From Guillardia theta CCMP2712 (Eukaryota; Cryptophyceae; Pyrenomonadales; Geminigeraceae), in assembly GCF_000315625.1 (NCBI RefSeq), contig NW_005434672.1, forward strand, positions 422,274-480,178: a stretch of DNA of 57,905 nt. The letters are read 5' to 3'. Below are positions 20,936 to 31,513 of the stretch, in pieces. The notes beneath the pieces are model-generated. The model was not told the DNA's origin. It did no database searches and saw only the letters and a program-made list of their open reading frames with translations. The position numbers were made by a program, and so were the translations under genes. Position 1 is the first letter of the stretch. Every line of letters starts with the position of its first letter.

Positions 20936-22065
20936 CCTTGCTTTTGAATACCTTCATGTTTACGATGCTTTTTCATCTCGTGTACCAGAGCAGCTACGTC
21001 GTGGTGGAGTTTTATGGATGCGAACAGGACTGCTGCTAGAATTATTGCCAAAAAACAAAGTATTGCTGCCGAAAAAGCATTGCTTTTTACAAAGCATTGC
21101 TGCCCAGAAAGCCTAGCTGCCAGCCTGGCTACCAGCAGGACCAAAACAAACCACAAAGTTTGAGTCCACGATCCCAGCAAAAGCAGATATGACCGGATGC
21201 TCAATGGATTCCTCGCTTGTTCAAGCTCGCCCTCCTCGCCCATGATCTGCTTCAAATGCACCACATCCGGGAACCCGCTTTTCTCAAGCAAAGAGGTTTC
21301 CTTCGGATCGATGATATTCTTTGAAGTAGAAACTACCTCGAACGTGCTAAGAGGGGGTAGAAGCACTTCATACTCGCTATCGGTACCCTGAAAAAGACTG
21401 AAGCTCTCGATCCAGTAGCCATGCAAGACATCGATTATGAAGATGGTGCGCGGTCCTGCGTTGATCCCGCAGAAGTTCACACGTGTCATCACCTGTGGCT
21501 CCTTACTTGTGGATTTGTACTCATACCACATCAGTTTTCGCCCTGTCTTGAAATGGCTGGTCGGATTGTGATGGTCTGGCGAGGGATAGACCCACTTGAC
21601 TCCCCGTCGAGCTTCACCCTTGTACTTGAACCTTTGGGGCAACGCTCTCAGGGCCTCTCGTAAAAACTTGATGTAGGGCAGACACGCACCAAGTGCCGGT
21701 GAGATACTGCGACCACCTCCCACCTGGCGACGATCACGGTTGAACATCTCACGGTTGATGATTGCAAAGACCGGAGGGTCACTCAGCGTGTATACGTGGA
21801 TGCACACGGCAAAGTCGATGCGGTAAGATTGGGGCAGGTTGAAGTGTTGCGGGTCGTGAAGCACCTCCTGCCACTCAGAGCTCTTGGACTTCACCACAAA
21901 CGTCAAGATGTCCATGTCGATCTCAGGAAAGCGCTCCAGAGGTTGTACAGCATCCAAGAGCGTGGCAGGAAGCTCAGTCTCTTCCATCGCCTTCGACAGG
22001 GATCGCATCCAGCCATAGTCAATGCTTGGCGCCCCGTCGGATTCTGCGAAGTCAGGCGTGGCCAT
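19501..22065 (-). CDS. ADP-ribosyltransferase-fold protein with two membrane spans and armadillo repeats
   Basis: The frame starts at an ATG at 22065 (MATPDFAESDG) and runs 854 residues without introns. Residues 90-245 resemble an arginine-type ADP-ribosyltransferase: VYTLSDPPVFAIINREMF, a first-strand block FKYKGEA (about 146-152), the Ser motif WYEYKSTSK (Ser-Thr-Ser at about 185-187) and the EXE loop DSEYEVLLPP (about 230-239). The canonical Arg of the R-S-E triad seems to be Lys (YKG for YRG). Two hydrophobic spans follow at about 293-315 (LLLLGSWTQTLWFVLVLLVA) and 333-352 (SAAILCFLAIILAAVLFA), then 11 complete armadillo units to a frame break at 19509. The design suggests a membrane-anchored enzyme or pseudoenzyme displaying an armadillo solenoid. 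Substrate and side of the membrane cannot be inferred. Confidence 0.72.
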   Translation of the reverse strand: MATPDFAESDGAPSIDYGWMRSLSKAMEETELPATLLDAVQPLERFPEIDMDILTFVVKSKSSEWQEVLHDPQHFNLPQSYRIDFAVCIHVYTLSDPPVFAIINREMFNRDRRQVGGGRSISPALGACLPYIKFLREALRALPQRFKYKGEARRGVKWVYPSPDHHNPTSHFKTGRKLMWYEYKSTSKEPQVMTRVNFCGINAGPRTIFIIDVLHGYWIESFSLFQGTDSEYEVLLPPLSTFEVVSTSKNIIDPKETSLLEKSGFPDVVHLKQIMGEEGELEQARNPLSIRSYLLLLGSWTQTLWFVLVLLVARLAARLSGQQCFVKSNAFSAAILCFLAIILAAVLFASIKLHHDVAALVHEMKKHRKHEGIQKQGCETMRILAVNADNMVKIARLGGMEAILKAMELHPGSKEVQEHGCGALLNLALNADNKVKIARLGGMEAILKAMELHPGSKEVQEQGCGALLNLAGNDDNKVKIARLGGMEAILKAMELHPGSKEVQEQGCGALGNLAFNDDNKVKIARLGGMEAILKAMELHPGSKEVQEQGCGALLNLAGNDDNMVKIARLGGMEAILKAMELHPGSKEVQEQGCGALLFIAGSDDNKVKIARLGGMEAILKAMELHPGSKEVQEKGCGALGKLAGNDDNMVKIARLGGMEAILKAMELHPGSKEVQQHGCGALLNLAVNADNMVKIARLGGMEAILKAMELHPGSKEVQFCGCWALGNLALNDDNMVKIARLGGMEAILKAMELHPGSKEVQEHGCWALLNLALNADNKVKIARLGGMEAILKAMELHPGSKEVQEKGCWALLNLAGNADNMVKIAGFGGKEAFLKAMELHPGSKEVQQQGCGHC

Positions 22066-22135
22066 CGTTTCCTGTCGCAAAGAATCACGTCTGTCAGATG
22101 GTGCAGGGTGTTGAGCTGACAGCTGCTACCTTGTA

Positions 22136-22497
22136 TCATGCGCATAGCCACCGAGCAGCAAGCGGCATCAGCTTGCTCTCAAGATACTTGAACCAGAATC
22201 TCACAAGCCGCGTCAGAATCTCAGCACCAACAATCACAAGAGAACGATCGAAACATTCCACAGTAACCAGCTTCAAAAGAGTCTCAACACTTAGCTCGTC
22301 ATCGAAACTATCCAAAAGACCCAAGAAAAATCTCAATACTCTTGTAGGATCATATTTCCCAATCATATTCAAACTATCATATTCGAACTCCCAACGCTCA
22401 TTTCAACAAGATCAACAAGATCAACATAAAAATTCGCACGATCATGTACTCCAAGACTCTTGAGAAAGACAACATCCTCCTCATACTTGTAAGTAGA
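22136..22497 (-). pseudogene. Uncharacterised coding remnant or exon
   Basis: The - strand reads KYEEDVVFLKSLGVHDRANF...YVDLVDLVE and, after a one-base frame change near 22400, ERWEFEYDSLNMIGKYDPTR...VLRFFLGLLDSFDDELSVET...LVRFWFKYLES, ending in a stop at 22136. Composition is protein-like (regular hydrophobic and acidic residues) over about 120 residues, but no family is recognised and no start is seen. It ends 70 bp before the ATG of the ART-armadillo gene on the same strand. Confidence 0.35.
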
Positions 22498-22691
22498 CTA
22501 CTACCTCCGAGGCTTCACTCCGCATCAACCAGGCCATGGATGCAGTGCGCTGGCGTCTTATCCACCAAAAAGCACCGCAACTGACTCGACTACCGGTGTA
22601 TTGGATACATCCGATAAAAACTACCCCACCCCTAAAGAGTCAATCGACCCTTCAACTACAACCCCGACAACTCGACCACCCATGCTTGGGT

Positions 22692-22858
22692 GGTCCAAAA
22701 CTGGGCATGTGCGGGCTGTATGAGGAGCTTACAAATTCAATGTGACGGATTCCGTCGGGATCAACGGTTTGTAAGCTCCTCATACGGACGGACCAAAACT
22801 GGGCATGTGCGGGCTGTATGAGGGGCTTGCAAACCGTAGATCCCGACGGAATCCGTCA
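22692..22858. repeat. 42-bp inverted repeat overlapping a 44-bp direct repeat
   Basis: Arms 22743-22784 and 22817-22858 are reverse complements with few mismatches and a 32-base loop. Each arm contains GACGGATTCCGTCGG or its complement, itself partly palindromic. A direct repeat opening with CCAAAACTGGGCATGTGCGG lies at 22692-22735 and 22790-22833, so the right copy overlaps the right arm. The transcript would form a long hairpin. Confidence 0.85.
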
Positions 22859-22859
22859 A

Positions 22860-23400
22860 TTAATTTTTATGGCGCAATCCCTATATATCTGTTGCTGTCC
22901 TTTTAGGGTTATAGGGTTGCGCGCAGTAATAAAATTCATAAAAGTAGTTATTAAGCACGCAACTTGATATAGTTATATAATGTACGGGGTACTTTTCCAT
23001 GCAAAATCAAGGACCGGTAGTATACAAGTTATCTAAGATGACGTTCCCGGATACGTGCGTCGAAGATTGCGCTGAAATAATTTGTACCAGGAAAAAGTTA
23101 AGTAAAGTATTGTTGGTGTATGCGAACAGTTGAAAAAAATATCGACAATGATCAAAAAATATCTATAACCTGACTAGCCGCGTGACGCCGGCGGCCCCCC
23201 CGCCGCGGCGGCGGGCGGCACGGTGAGTGCCGCGCCGCGGATCGGCCCGGGACTGCCCCACCGTTCAGTCACGGAGCCTGGCGGAGCCCACTATATCCTA
23301 TCATTTCGCTCCCTACTAGCGCTGAATCATTTAGCATTCACAAGATTGAAATCACGAATCATTTTCCTTAACTCTGGAGCCGGAGTGCGAAATTCACGCG
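22860..23400. other. Spacer: AT-rich block followed by a short GC-rich block
   Basis: Positions 22860-23180 are AT-rich with no ORF. Positions 23185-23290 switch sharply to GGCCCCCCCGCCGCGGC-type sequence. No gene seen. Confidence 0.4.
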
Positions 23401-23414
23401 TAGACAACCAAGAA

Positions 23415-23800
23415 TCATCCGATGATCGGACTTGTCATATCCGAGGCTTTCCAACGAACCGGGTACTGCACACGATTTCCGACTTTCCCGCGACGAGCCA
23501 AAATACGATCGACTTCAAAATACTGTCCATCGCGTTGAACCAAAGGCAACGGTGGTGGTTCAATTTCATCCAGGGACACATCTCGAAAATAGTAAGGACG
23601 ACGTTTCGCCACGTTGAAAACTGTTTTCTTCATGTGTTGAAAACGCGGTGTAAACTCCAAGCGCACAGAGTTATCTGAAACTTTCTCTTGTATCTTGAAA
23701 GGTCCAATGAAACGAATTTTCATCTTGCCCATGGACTGCCATGCAACTTCAAATCGCGTGTCGACAACATAACGAAGTCGCACGCTCCAGGCGCAGCAAG
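23415..23800 (-). mobile_element. Ty3/gypsy chromovirus fragment: integrase C-terminus and chromodomain
   Basis: The - strand reads FEVAWQSMGKMKIRFIGPFK, the SH3-like end of a gypsy integrase (K.R.IGPFKI), then FTPRFQHMKKTVFNVAKRRP (the H..F.V..L.PY block), and DGQYFEVDRILARRGKVGNR plus QYPVRWK, a chromodomain. The frame ends where the chromodomain should continue. The core integrase is missing. Confidence 0.75.
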
Positions 23801-23859
23801 TAAAAATCCTAATCGAGAGGCGCACGACGCTGCCGCTGCTCATGAGACGAAGCAGAAGC

Positions 23860-24120
23860 ATCCTGACGCGTGCGATGCTGTTCATATGTCTGAAGCAACT
23901 GACGGAGCGCCGGTGTACGCGAGAGATGGGCAACAGGTTCCCAAGTGTCGTCGGCGGAGGAAAATCCCTTCCAACGAACCAGATATTGCTTCGCACCATT
24001 ACGTTGATCGGATGATTGATGATGCGAGCCACTTCGCCGCCGAATCCAGGCACAGCCTGGTTGGGAAACCACAGGCTGTTGCAAATGATCTTTCCGAAGT
24101 TCCTGCGCACATGGGGGCGT
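23860..24120 (-). mobile_element. Second chromodomain fragment of a gypsy element
   Basis: [19 protein letters not shown] followed by [20 protein letters not shown] is a complete chromodomain core (aromatic cage, W.G.....TWEP) with its C-terminal helix. It lies upstream of the integrase end at 23415-23800 on the same strand, so it must come from another copy. Confidence 0.75.
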
Positions 24121-24169
24121 AGGAACTTGGCATTAAAAACATCTTGATCCGAGGCCATCCGAAGTTCGG

Positions 24170-24905
24170 GTCAGTTCCTGATGACGTCCGTCCAATTCGT
24201 CCGGCGTCGTCCCTACCGACTTCCTGCGACGCTCCAGGAGGAGCTCGCTAAAACGATCGACTTCTTGTTGGCACGTGGCATCATTGAACGGAACAATGAT
24301 GTCATGTGGCAGAGTCCCGTCATCTTTGTTCGCAAAGGTCTTTCCTCTGAAGGAGTCCCTCAATTTCGTTTTTGTATTGATTATCGAGGAGCCTGGCAAC
24401 ACAATCACCTCCTCGACGACAGTTTTCCGCCTAACGGATCGGGCGGGTGCTCTCGCAGCGTACTCAGTCCAGTACGGATACCCTATCATTACTTCAGCAA
24501 GCTAGACATGGCCTCTGGGTTCTGGCAGCTGGCTCTCACTCCTGACAACTCTCAATACACTGGGTTTGTTACTGAACAAGGATCCTACCAATTCCGCGCT
24601 CTGCCCTTTGGTCTGAAAACGGCCACACTGAGCTGTTCTCACAGGGCATTCTCGCAGGTATGGCCAATGTCTTAGTCTACGTCGATGATGTCTTACTCTT
24701 CTCCATGGGTAATCCTCGTTCACCGTGGCACCTACAGCAGGTGCGTCTCCTACTGGAGCGCCTCCGCCACCACCCTGACCAGGTCAGAGTCTTCGTTAAA
24801 CGGAGCAAGTGTGTGTTTCTTCAGACGCAGATCAGTTTTCTCGGATACACTTTGAATGCTCGAGCAGAGACGCGTCTACTTCCTTCTCGCCGCCCGCTTC
24901 GCTAG
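24170..24905 (+). mobile_element. Ty3/gypsy reverse transcriptase fragment, opposite orientation to flanks
   Basis: The + strand reads RRPYRLPATLQEELAKTIDF, LLARGIIERNNDVMWQSPVI, FVRKGL...PQFRFCIDYRGAW, then KLDMASGFWQLALTPDNSQ, QYTGFVTEQGSYQFRALPFG, and in another frame NVLVYVDDVLLFS with the catalytic YVDD and FVKRSKCVFLQTQISFLGY. The piece between CIDYRGAW and KLDMASGF is scrambled and frames change before YVDD, so it is a pseudogene. It begins where the minus-strand pre-RT peptide (LANTPAR) breaks off. Confidence 0.85.
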
Positions 24906-25033
24906 CAAGTTGGTGATTTGGTCTGGATCGACGCGCGTTTATTCAATCAGCAGTTTGAAATTCGCAAATTTCGAGATCCGATACATTGCGGAGTCCTTTC
25001 CCCGGTGATCACCGAGGTTTGCAACAACAACAA
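24906..25033 (+). mobile_element. Gypsy integrase C-terminal scrap
   Basis: VGDLVWIDARLFNQQFEIRK and, across a frame change, FPVITEVCNNNNYR resemble the GD.V......K...R..GP..V..V..N.YRL end of gypsy integrases. It follows the RT fragment directly, so the middle of the polyprotein is deleted. Confidence 0.5.
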
Positions 25034-26444
25034 TTATCGAGCCGGCGTGTTCGCCAGCGCTTCCCTCGCAAGGACAACGTCATACTGCCCCCGCGAGACA
25101 GGCCCAGTGGCTGGATTGGTAGTTCGTCTACCGTTCAGAACATCGGAAAAATCCTCGAGTAGCTCCTGCAAGGCCTGAGCTGCGAGCGGCGAGTCCGACG
25201 AGGCGACCTGAGAGACCAACGAACTGGTAGAAACAGGCGACTCCGCGAGGAGACGGTCGCCATGACCCAGGGCATCATGATAGTATCCTCAGGTGGAGGA
25301 GGCTGACTGAGCGTGTTCCAGTCCGCATGCCAGGGAAAGATCAACTTTGAACACTGGGCTTGCCGCATAGCCTCGATGTCCAGGGCCACAGTTGTAACAA
25401 CGGATGGTATTGGTCGATGTGCGTGGGGACGAGGAGTCTCCCGCACCCCTGGCCGGCGTCCTGCCGAGCAGCACGGCGCTCTTTGAAGGCCGAATCCTGG
25501 CCGGGGGCAGAAGGACGACTCTTGCGATCATTGGAAGTAGAGGAGCGATTGCCCACCAGCCACGGAGTAGAGCTGCCGGTCACTGGGGATCTGCTCCCGT
25601 CGAATGGTCTTTGGTTCTGGTCTGATTGTCGATCTTGAGCGCGTACTCCCTGAGCTGACGGAACTGAGTCAACATCATCCGAACGCTGTAAAGTCAGGGC
25701 CCACTGATTTACTGAGAGTAGAGCAGTCATATGCGATCGGACACCATTAATGAACCGTTTGCAGACCCCCCGGACCAGTGAGGACGTCGCAAATAATTTA
25801 CCATCCGGAAGGAGCTGAAGTTGCTCGATTAATGTCACGAATTTCCTCCGAAAACGTGTCACAGTGTCCCAATCCGATGGCATGCGGCGAAAGGTCTCTG
25901 GCGGGTACTTGGCCACGAAGTGTTGGCGGACGGGAGCATCCAGCCTCCGTAAATCGAGGGTATGGACAACCCAATTAGCTCGGGGAATACCATAGACCGC
26001 AAAGGAGTACTGAATGGTTTGAACCCATGTCAGGACATTGTTGGCGCTAGTTTGGCGGGCAGTATCCAACTTGGGGAGATTGCGCAACTTAGCAAGCAAT
26101 TGAGCGGCTGATCAGCCAGAGAGACCAGCGGAGGACCGTCACGCGAGGAGATGGGGGGCGGTCCAGGCTTCAAAGCTTGAGAGCGGCGGGCGGGACCGCC
26201 GCAGAGGAGGCGGGACCTTCGCCGAGAGCACTGAGGCGCTGCTGAACCTCCAACAGCGCGGCAGACATGTTTTGGAAAGACCGATCCTCGGTCGATTCAG
26301 GACCGTAAGATCGTCGTCAACGCCGGCAGCAGATTGCCAGTCAGTCATGTTCCAAAGTATCCGTAGCATTCTCGTCCAGCATGCGAGCTGCGAGTCGAGT
26401 ATTGTATCCGGACATCTACGCGACGTCAGCGTAGAAAGAAGCAA
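25034..26444 (-). mobile_element. Ty3/gypsy gag and pre-RT region
   Basis: The - strand encodes a gag: an N-terminal MSAALLEVQQRLSALGEG piece near 26265, then LAKLRNLPKLDTARQTSANN, NVLTWVQTIQYSFAVYGIPR, FVAKYPPETFRRMPSDWDTV (26099-25341), and a zinc knuckle RCYNCGPGHRGYAA near 25400 whose last Cys is missing. At 25219-25034 comes ALQELLEDFSDVLNGRRTTN...YDVVLAREALANTPAR, the linker between protease and RT in gypsy elements. No intact protease DTGA motif was found. Frames are broken in at least two places. Confidence 0.7.
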
Positions 26445-26517
26445 AACAGTGGAGAAAGGGAGGGGAAGAGAGAAGACTCGATCGCTATCACCGATCGCAA
26501 CCTTGCTACCAATTTAT

Positions 26518-27170
26518 GTCACACCTCGAAGATTCTCGAGTGGACCTTCAAGCGCAGTTCAACAAGAACTCACGTTGGATTTCTCTACTAAGAGGGAAAG
26601 CGGTGAAACAGAAGGAGATCTAACTCTCTTTTATTTCTTTCACACACACACACACACAATCGTGAACACACACGAAAGGGGAAGAGGACCACCTAGCTCT
26701 GACGAGTTTCATCCTTTTATAGCTTCGAGGAATGAGCCAGGGGTGCCGTCTCTTGGCTACAGAAAGGAGGGGTGTCCTGTCCTTGGAAGTTGACAAGCAT
26801 CCCTTCTGACCTTCGAGAGGATACCATGCTCTCTCGCAGGGAAGAGAACCCCGTCCTTGCATGGCAGCAAGCTGCTTCCAACGGGTCGTACTCCACAAGA
26901 CGCACCCCTTCTGTTTACCTTGTAAGTCCCCCACGGGTACACGGTTGCTGCAACAAAGACCTCCACAGGGGTCCTTTCAGCAGCTTCACACTGGAGTAGA
27001 GTATCCTGGGTCATCCAGGAGAAGTCAGCTTCAAACACGAGAACGAGACAGCCAACTGTCCTTTCATCCTGATAGGCCTTTGTCTGACTCGGGCTCGGTT
27101 CCTATGAGCTCTGACAAACTTGAAAAGCACATGTAGGGGCAATAGGCCTTTGTCCTAGCCGACAGCAGTA
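26518..27170 (-). mobile_element. Candidate LTR with adjacent primer-binding-like site
   Basis: Read on the - strand, a possible LTR ends in GTGTGACA at 26518, followed by TAAAT and TGGTAGCAAGGTTGC, which has the form and position of a tRNA primer-binding site just before gag. The segment contains a (CA)n run at 26641-26659 and a repeated AGGCCTTTGTC phrase at 27077 and 27145. No matching second LTR is seen to the left, so the limits are uncertain. Confidence 0.3.
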
Positions 27171-27230
27171 GCCATAGCTCGTTGTGTCCCAGTAAACGCA
27201 GCAGTGCTCCCTCCCCTCCCCTCCCCTCCC

Positions 27231-28109
<879 letters not shown>

Positions 28110-28110
<1 letters not shown>

Positions 28111-29800
28111 CACTGTGAAGGAGTCAGACCACCACGGGTGTCTGCTGTGAATGGAGGGGTGATATCATCATGATTTCCAAGGAAGAAGTACGGGTACATA
28201 TCCAGTAAGCCACTAGGGGTGGGTGGGGTACCAGGTGCATTCCTTGCACAGGCGCACCTTTCATAGAAACAAGTCACAACAATGAACCGTGCCTGGCGAG
28301 ATCGAGGAGGGGTCAAAAGAAAGGGTTGGAGGGGTTGGGGTCAGCAGCGATACCAGGTCGATTATAGAAGAGTGGTCGTGACATCCCCCAGGCTCTAAAA
28401 TAGGTTTTATAGCCTTTTGATTTTACGGCCCCGGGTGTGGGGTGGGTGGGGTGAAATGCATGTTTTTGGCGTCCGCTCGAGGAGATGGGGTGGGGTGGAT
28501 GGGGACACGACAAGGGCTGCAATCACCGCACTCCACCCCCTGATCATTCTTCTTTCCACCCACCCCCGTCAAAAATATTTGTCTACTTCCGTTTGTGGTT
28601 CGGGGCCCGTCTTCGAATCCTCCAAGGGGGGTGGGGTACCGACTACTTGACTTTTAAGGGTGGTAACACCGTACGTAAGCTTGCCGAGAGGGGGTACCCC
28701 TCGTACTATCCATGTGATCGGATGACCCGGGTGGGGGTGAGGACGGAGCTTGATCCCTCCGGCGCAGCTGGAGGAGATTGGTGAGAGAGAACGGGTACTT
28801 ATCCTTGTTGATTTAGGGGTGCGCTCTAACTCAACCATCACAATGAAAGTCAACTCCGATGGGATGCATGCCAGGTGGACCCGTTAAGGAGACATTGGGG
28901 GACTGGGAGGGGGTAGGGTGTATCACACAAAGCCAGAAATGGACTCCATTCAAATGGTGGGGTAGTTTGATGGTCTCACGGGGGTACATACCGAAAAAAA
29001 AGCCACGACGAACCCCACAGAATGGGGAGTGGATCGGGCATACCGAAGTAGCACCCCACCCCCTGTGTCACGACGGGTAAGCTTTGTCAATTGTAGGGAG
29101 CCTGCCCTGACGCCTTTCACTAGGGGTGGTTATCAGCAGAAAGTAAAGGTAATCATACCGGTGGTAGGGGGTCGTGACATCCTCTTGTTACCAGTAGTAA
29201 ACTTGAGCGTTGTCTGGTGACATAAAGGCGGAGGGGTAGATCACTTGATTCCATCAAGTACGGGTTCTTTTTAGCAAAATATTATGGGTCCTTGGTGCAC
29301 TGGTTTGGTACAACCACGGCTGCTAGGGACAGAATGTGTTGCAAGGGTGGGGTGGATTCGGTTGGGATAGGAAAGTCAAATGGGGCTTTGGTGCCTTTGT
29401 ATTGCCGTGAGGGTATGTTGATTTATCCTAGTACATCACTTATAAAATATAGTAGGTAGGGTGTATACCAGCGTTGACCAGGGATTGCGTCCTGAGCAGG
29501 GGACTTTTTGCGAGCTGTCGAGAGTTGAGTTTAGGAGGAAGGGTGGGGGAAGTACTCAAGGACCCCACCCCTTCGATTCGGCGATTCCCGTGACAGAAAT
29601 GCACCTAGTTGGTAGGGTGGGAGACCACATCGTGCAGGTACACGTCACGAATGGTTGGGTGGTAAAGATTTTCAAAATCAAGGGGTACAGTGCTGTGGAA
29701 CGCAGGGGTGATCACAAGTTGAAATCAAAGAGTTCACTTCCATAGTAGGGTGGGGTAGGGGACCCAGGGTAGGGTGGCGTTAAAATTAACAACACACCAA
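28110..29800. other. Spacer dense in GGGTGGGGTA/TACCCCACCC words
   Basis: GGGGTA, GGGTGGGG, GGTAGGG and their complements occur every few tens of bases, on both strands. No ORF has protein-like composition. The block ends just upstream of the CENP-B/PB1 gene. Confidence 0.6.
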
Positions 29801-29829
29801 CACAACACTGTGCCGTCTGATTGCGCAAG

Positions 29830-31513
29830 ATGATGCAGGAGGAAGGTAAGAGCGCGTCCCCGCAACATGTACCCGCTAGCCCTCCTCCTCTTCCATGGTT
29901 GATGCTTGTTTTGGGATCACCGTGTCTGTATGCTTCCCTTCTTCTTCGTTGCTTCCTTCTTTCTTCCTTCCATTTCCGCTCTGTTGCCCAGCAAGCAGGC
30001 CCCGCCTGCGTTGCAGGGCAGTGACGTTGCTGTGAAGCGGATTGCAGGATGATAATGTGAAATTGATCCTTCTCCCGCATCTCTTGATAACCTCTGCGAC
30101 ATACTCTTTGCTGCGCTGTTTCCCTCATCGTGGAATGTCCATTGTTGTATATGAAGGCCGGTTGGCAAAAGCCCAAGTGTGTTTGAAATCAATACTTGAA
30201 TGCACAAGAAGAAGGGCTGATTCTGTGGTTGTTTTGGAATTCTGCTGTTGGCTCACGGTTGTTTTACCGACATTTCACTTTTGCTCACACTTTGTGTTTT
30301 AACAGCTCGACGTCTCTTTCCGATGAACAAGTACGATCCTCTGCCTGTGCCGTGTGGCCTTGGAAACTTTCAACCTTCTCTGCAATACGCAACTCCAGTG
30401 GCTCAAAGGCCGTGCGTGCAGGACGATGCCGAAAATGTTAGTGAGACTGATTCGAACGAATCTGCATCGAATGATAACGGAAATGTGTCGAGACGTGCTA
30501 GAGTATGGACCACTGCAGAGCGCCTACAGCACAGGAAAGCGTGTATGAACAAGAACAAGTTGACCCTCGGGGAGAAGATGGAAATAATCAAGCGGCACAC
30601 TTCAACAAACCCTGCAATCTTCATGACCCAGGCCCAGCTCGCAACGATGTTTGGGAAGAGTAGGTCAGCAATATCAAAGATTCTCAAAGCTGAGAACGTC
30701 TCGAAATTGAAACAAATTTCGGATACGGGCGTTCACGCAGGAATTAAGCGATACTCTCCAGCCCAAAAGCACCTTGAGCTGGAAAAGCGCATCCATCAAT
30801 ACATTGTTGAAGCTGGCCTTGGCTTGGGATGCAGAGCTCAGATATGCAAATGTGCTGCTGAAGTAGCGACCGAAATGGGCATGACGGACTTCAAAGCAAC
30901 TCACGGCTGGTACTCTCGTTTCATCAAGCGACATGGTCTTTCCAAGCCAAGCAAGGAGGGTCGTCTCAACATCGAATCAAGCAGTGTTGCCTCGACGCCT
31001 TTAGAGACCCTCGCTCACACTCACGTGATGCCCAACTCAGACGTTTTGCCACGGTCTTGTAACCCGGCAAAGAGTCGAGAGCTGAAGTTCAAAGTGTCTC
31101 TCACACAACCAGGCAAGCAAGCTGTGTTCAGGCGGCTGAAGTGGAACTTTGAGTTCGATCACTTTGGGAATCCTGTTCAAGGTTACGAGATGATCATGAC
31201 TGGGCTGCGAAATGCCTATCGAGAAGAACTCCTCGGCGTTCCAACAAGTGCCTTGCAGCTCAGCTACGTCGACGAGGATGGAGACAACATTCTCATCTCC
31301 TCGGATTCAGAGTTAGGTATGCTCCTTCAGGACAAGTCTCAGTCTGCGGGAATCCGTCTCTACCTACATGCACTTTCGTTGTTCGACCAGCCGCCTATCG
31401 TACCAGCTATTGCCAATCCGCAGCCTTCGCATGCAGTTCCACCGTCGTTTCTGAACATGTATCTGCAAGGTTTCAAGCTACAACAGGAACGGCTTCTGGT
31501 TTCCAACACATAG
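29830..31513 (+). CDS. CENP-B/Tc5-type DNA-binding protein fused to a PB1 domain
   Basis: Exon 1 (29830-29845, MMQEE) joins exon 2 (30306-31513) across a 460-base GT-AG intron in phase 1, giving 407 residues. Residues about 85-140 form a CENP-B/Psq-like helix-turn-helix (LTLGEKMEIIKRH then QLATMFGKSRSAISKILK). Residues about 155-215 form an HTH_Tnp_Tc5/CENPB domain (HLELEKRIHQYIVEAGLGLG then TDFKATHGWYSRFIKRHGLS). Residues about 265-365 are a PB1 domain: a basic first strand KFKVSLTQPGKQAVFRRLKW and the acidic OPCA motif YVDEDGDNILISSDSELGML. No DDE transposase core is present. The gene looks like a domesticated Tigger/pogo-type DNA-binding module given a PB1 homotypic interaction domain, hence a likely nuclear regulator. 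No plant RWP-RK motif is seen. Confidence 0.85.

Noticed and set aside
19010-20947. 645-codon + strand frame through the armadillo array, with other long + strand frames across 16829-19559
   Set aside because: The repeat unit is 129 bp, so any unit without a stop stays open indefinitely in that frame. The - strand reading gives recognisable armadillo repeats joined to a coherent N-terminus; the + strand readings have no domain.
28580-28640. TTCGAATCC near 28612 as a possible tRNA B box
   Set aside because: No A box at the right distance and no cloverleaf could be drawn. No tRNA or rRNA gene was found in the window.
29830-31513. RWP-RK (NLP) transcription factor, suggested by the PB1 domain
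   Set aside because: No RWPxRK motif; the DNA-binding part matches CENP-B/Tc5 helix-turn-helix domains.
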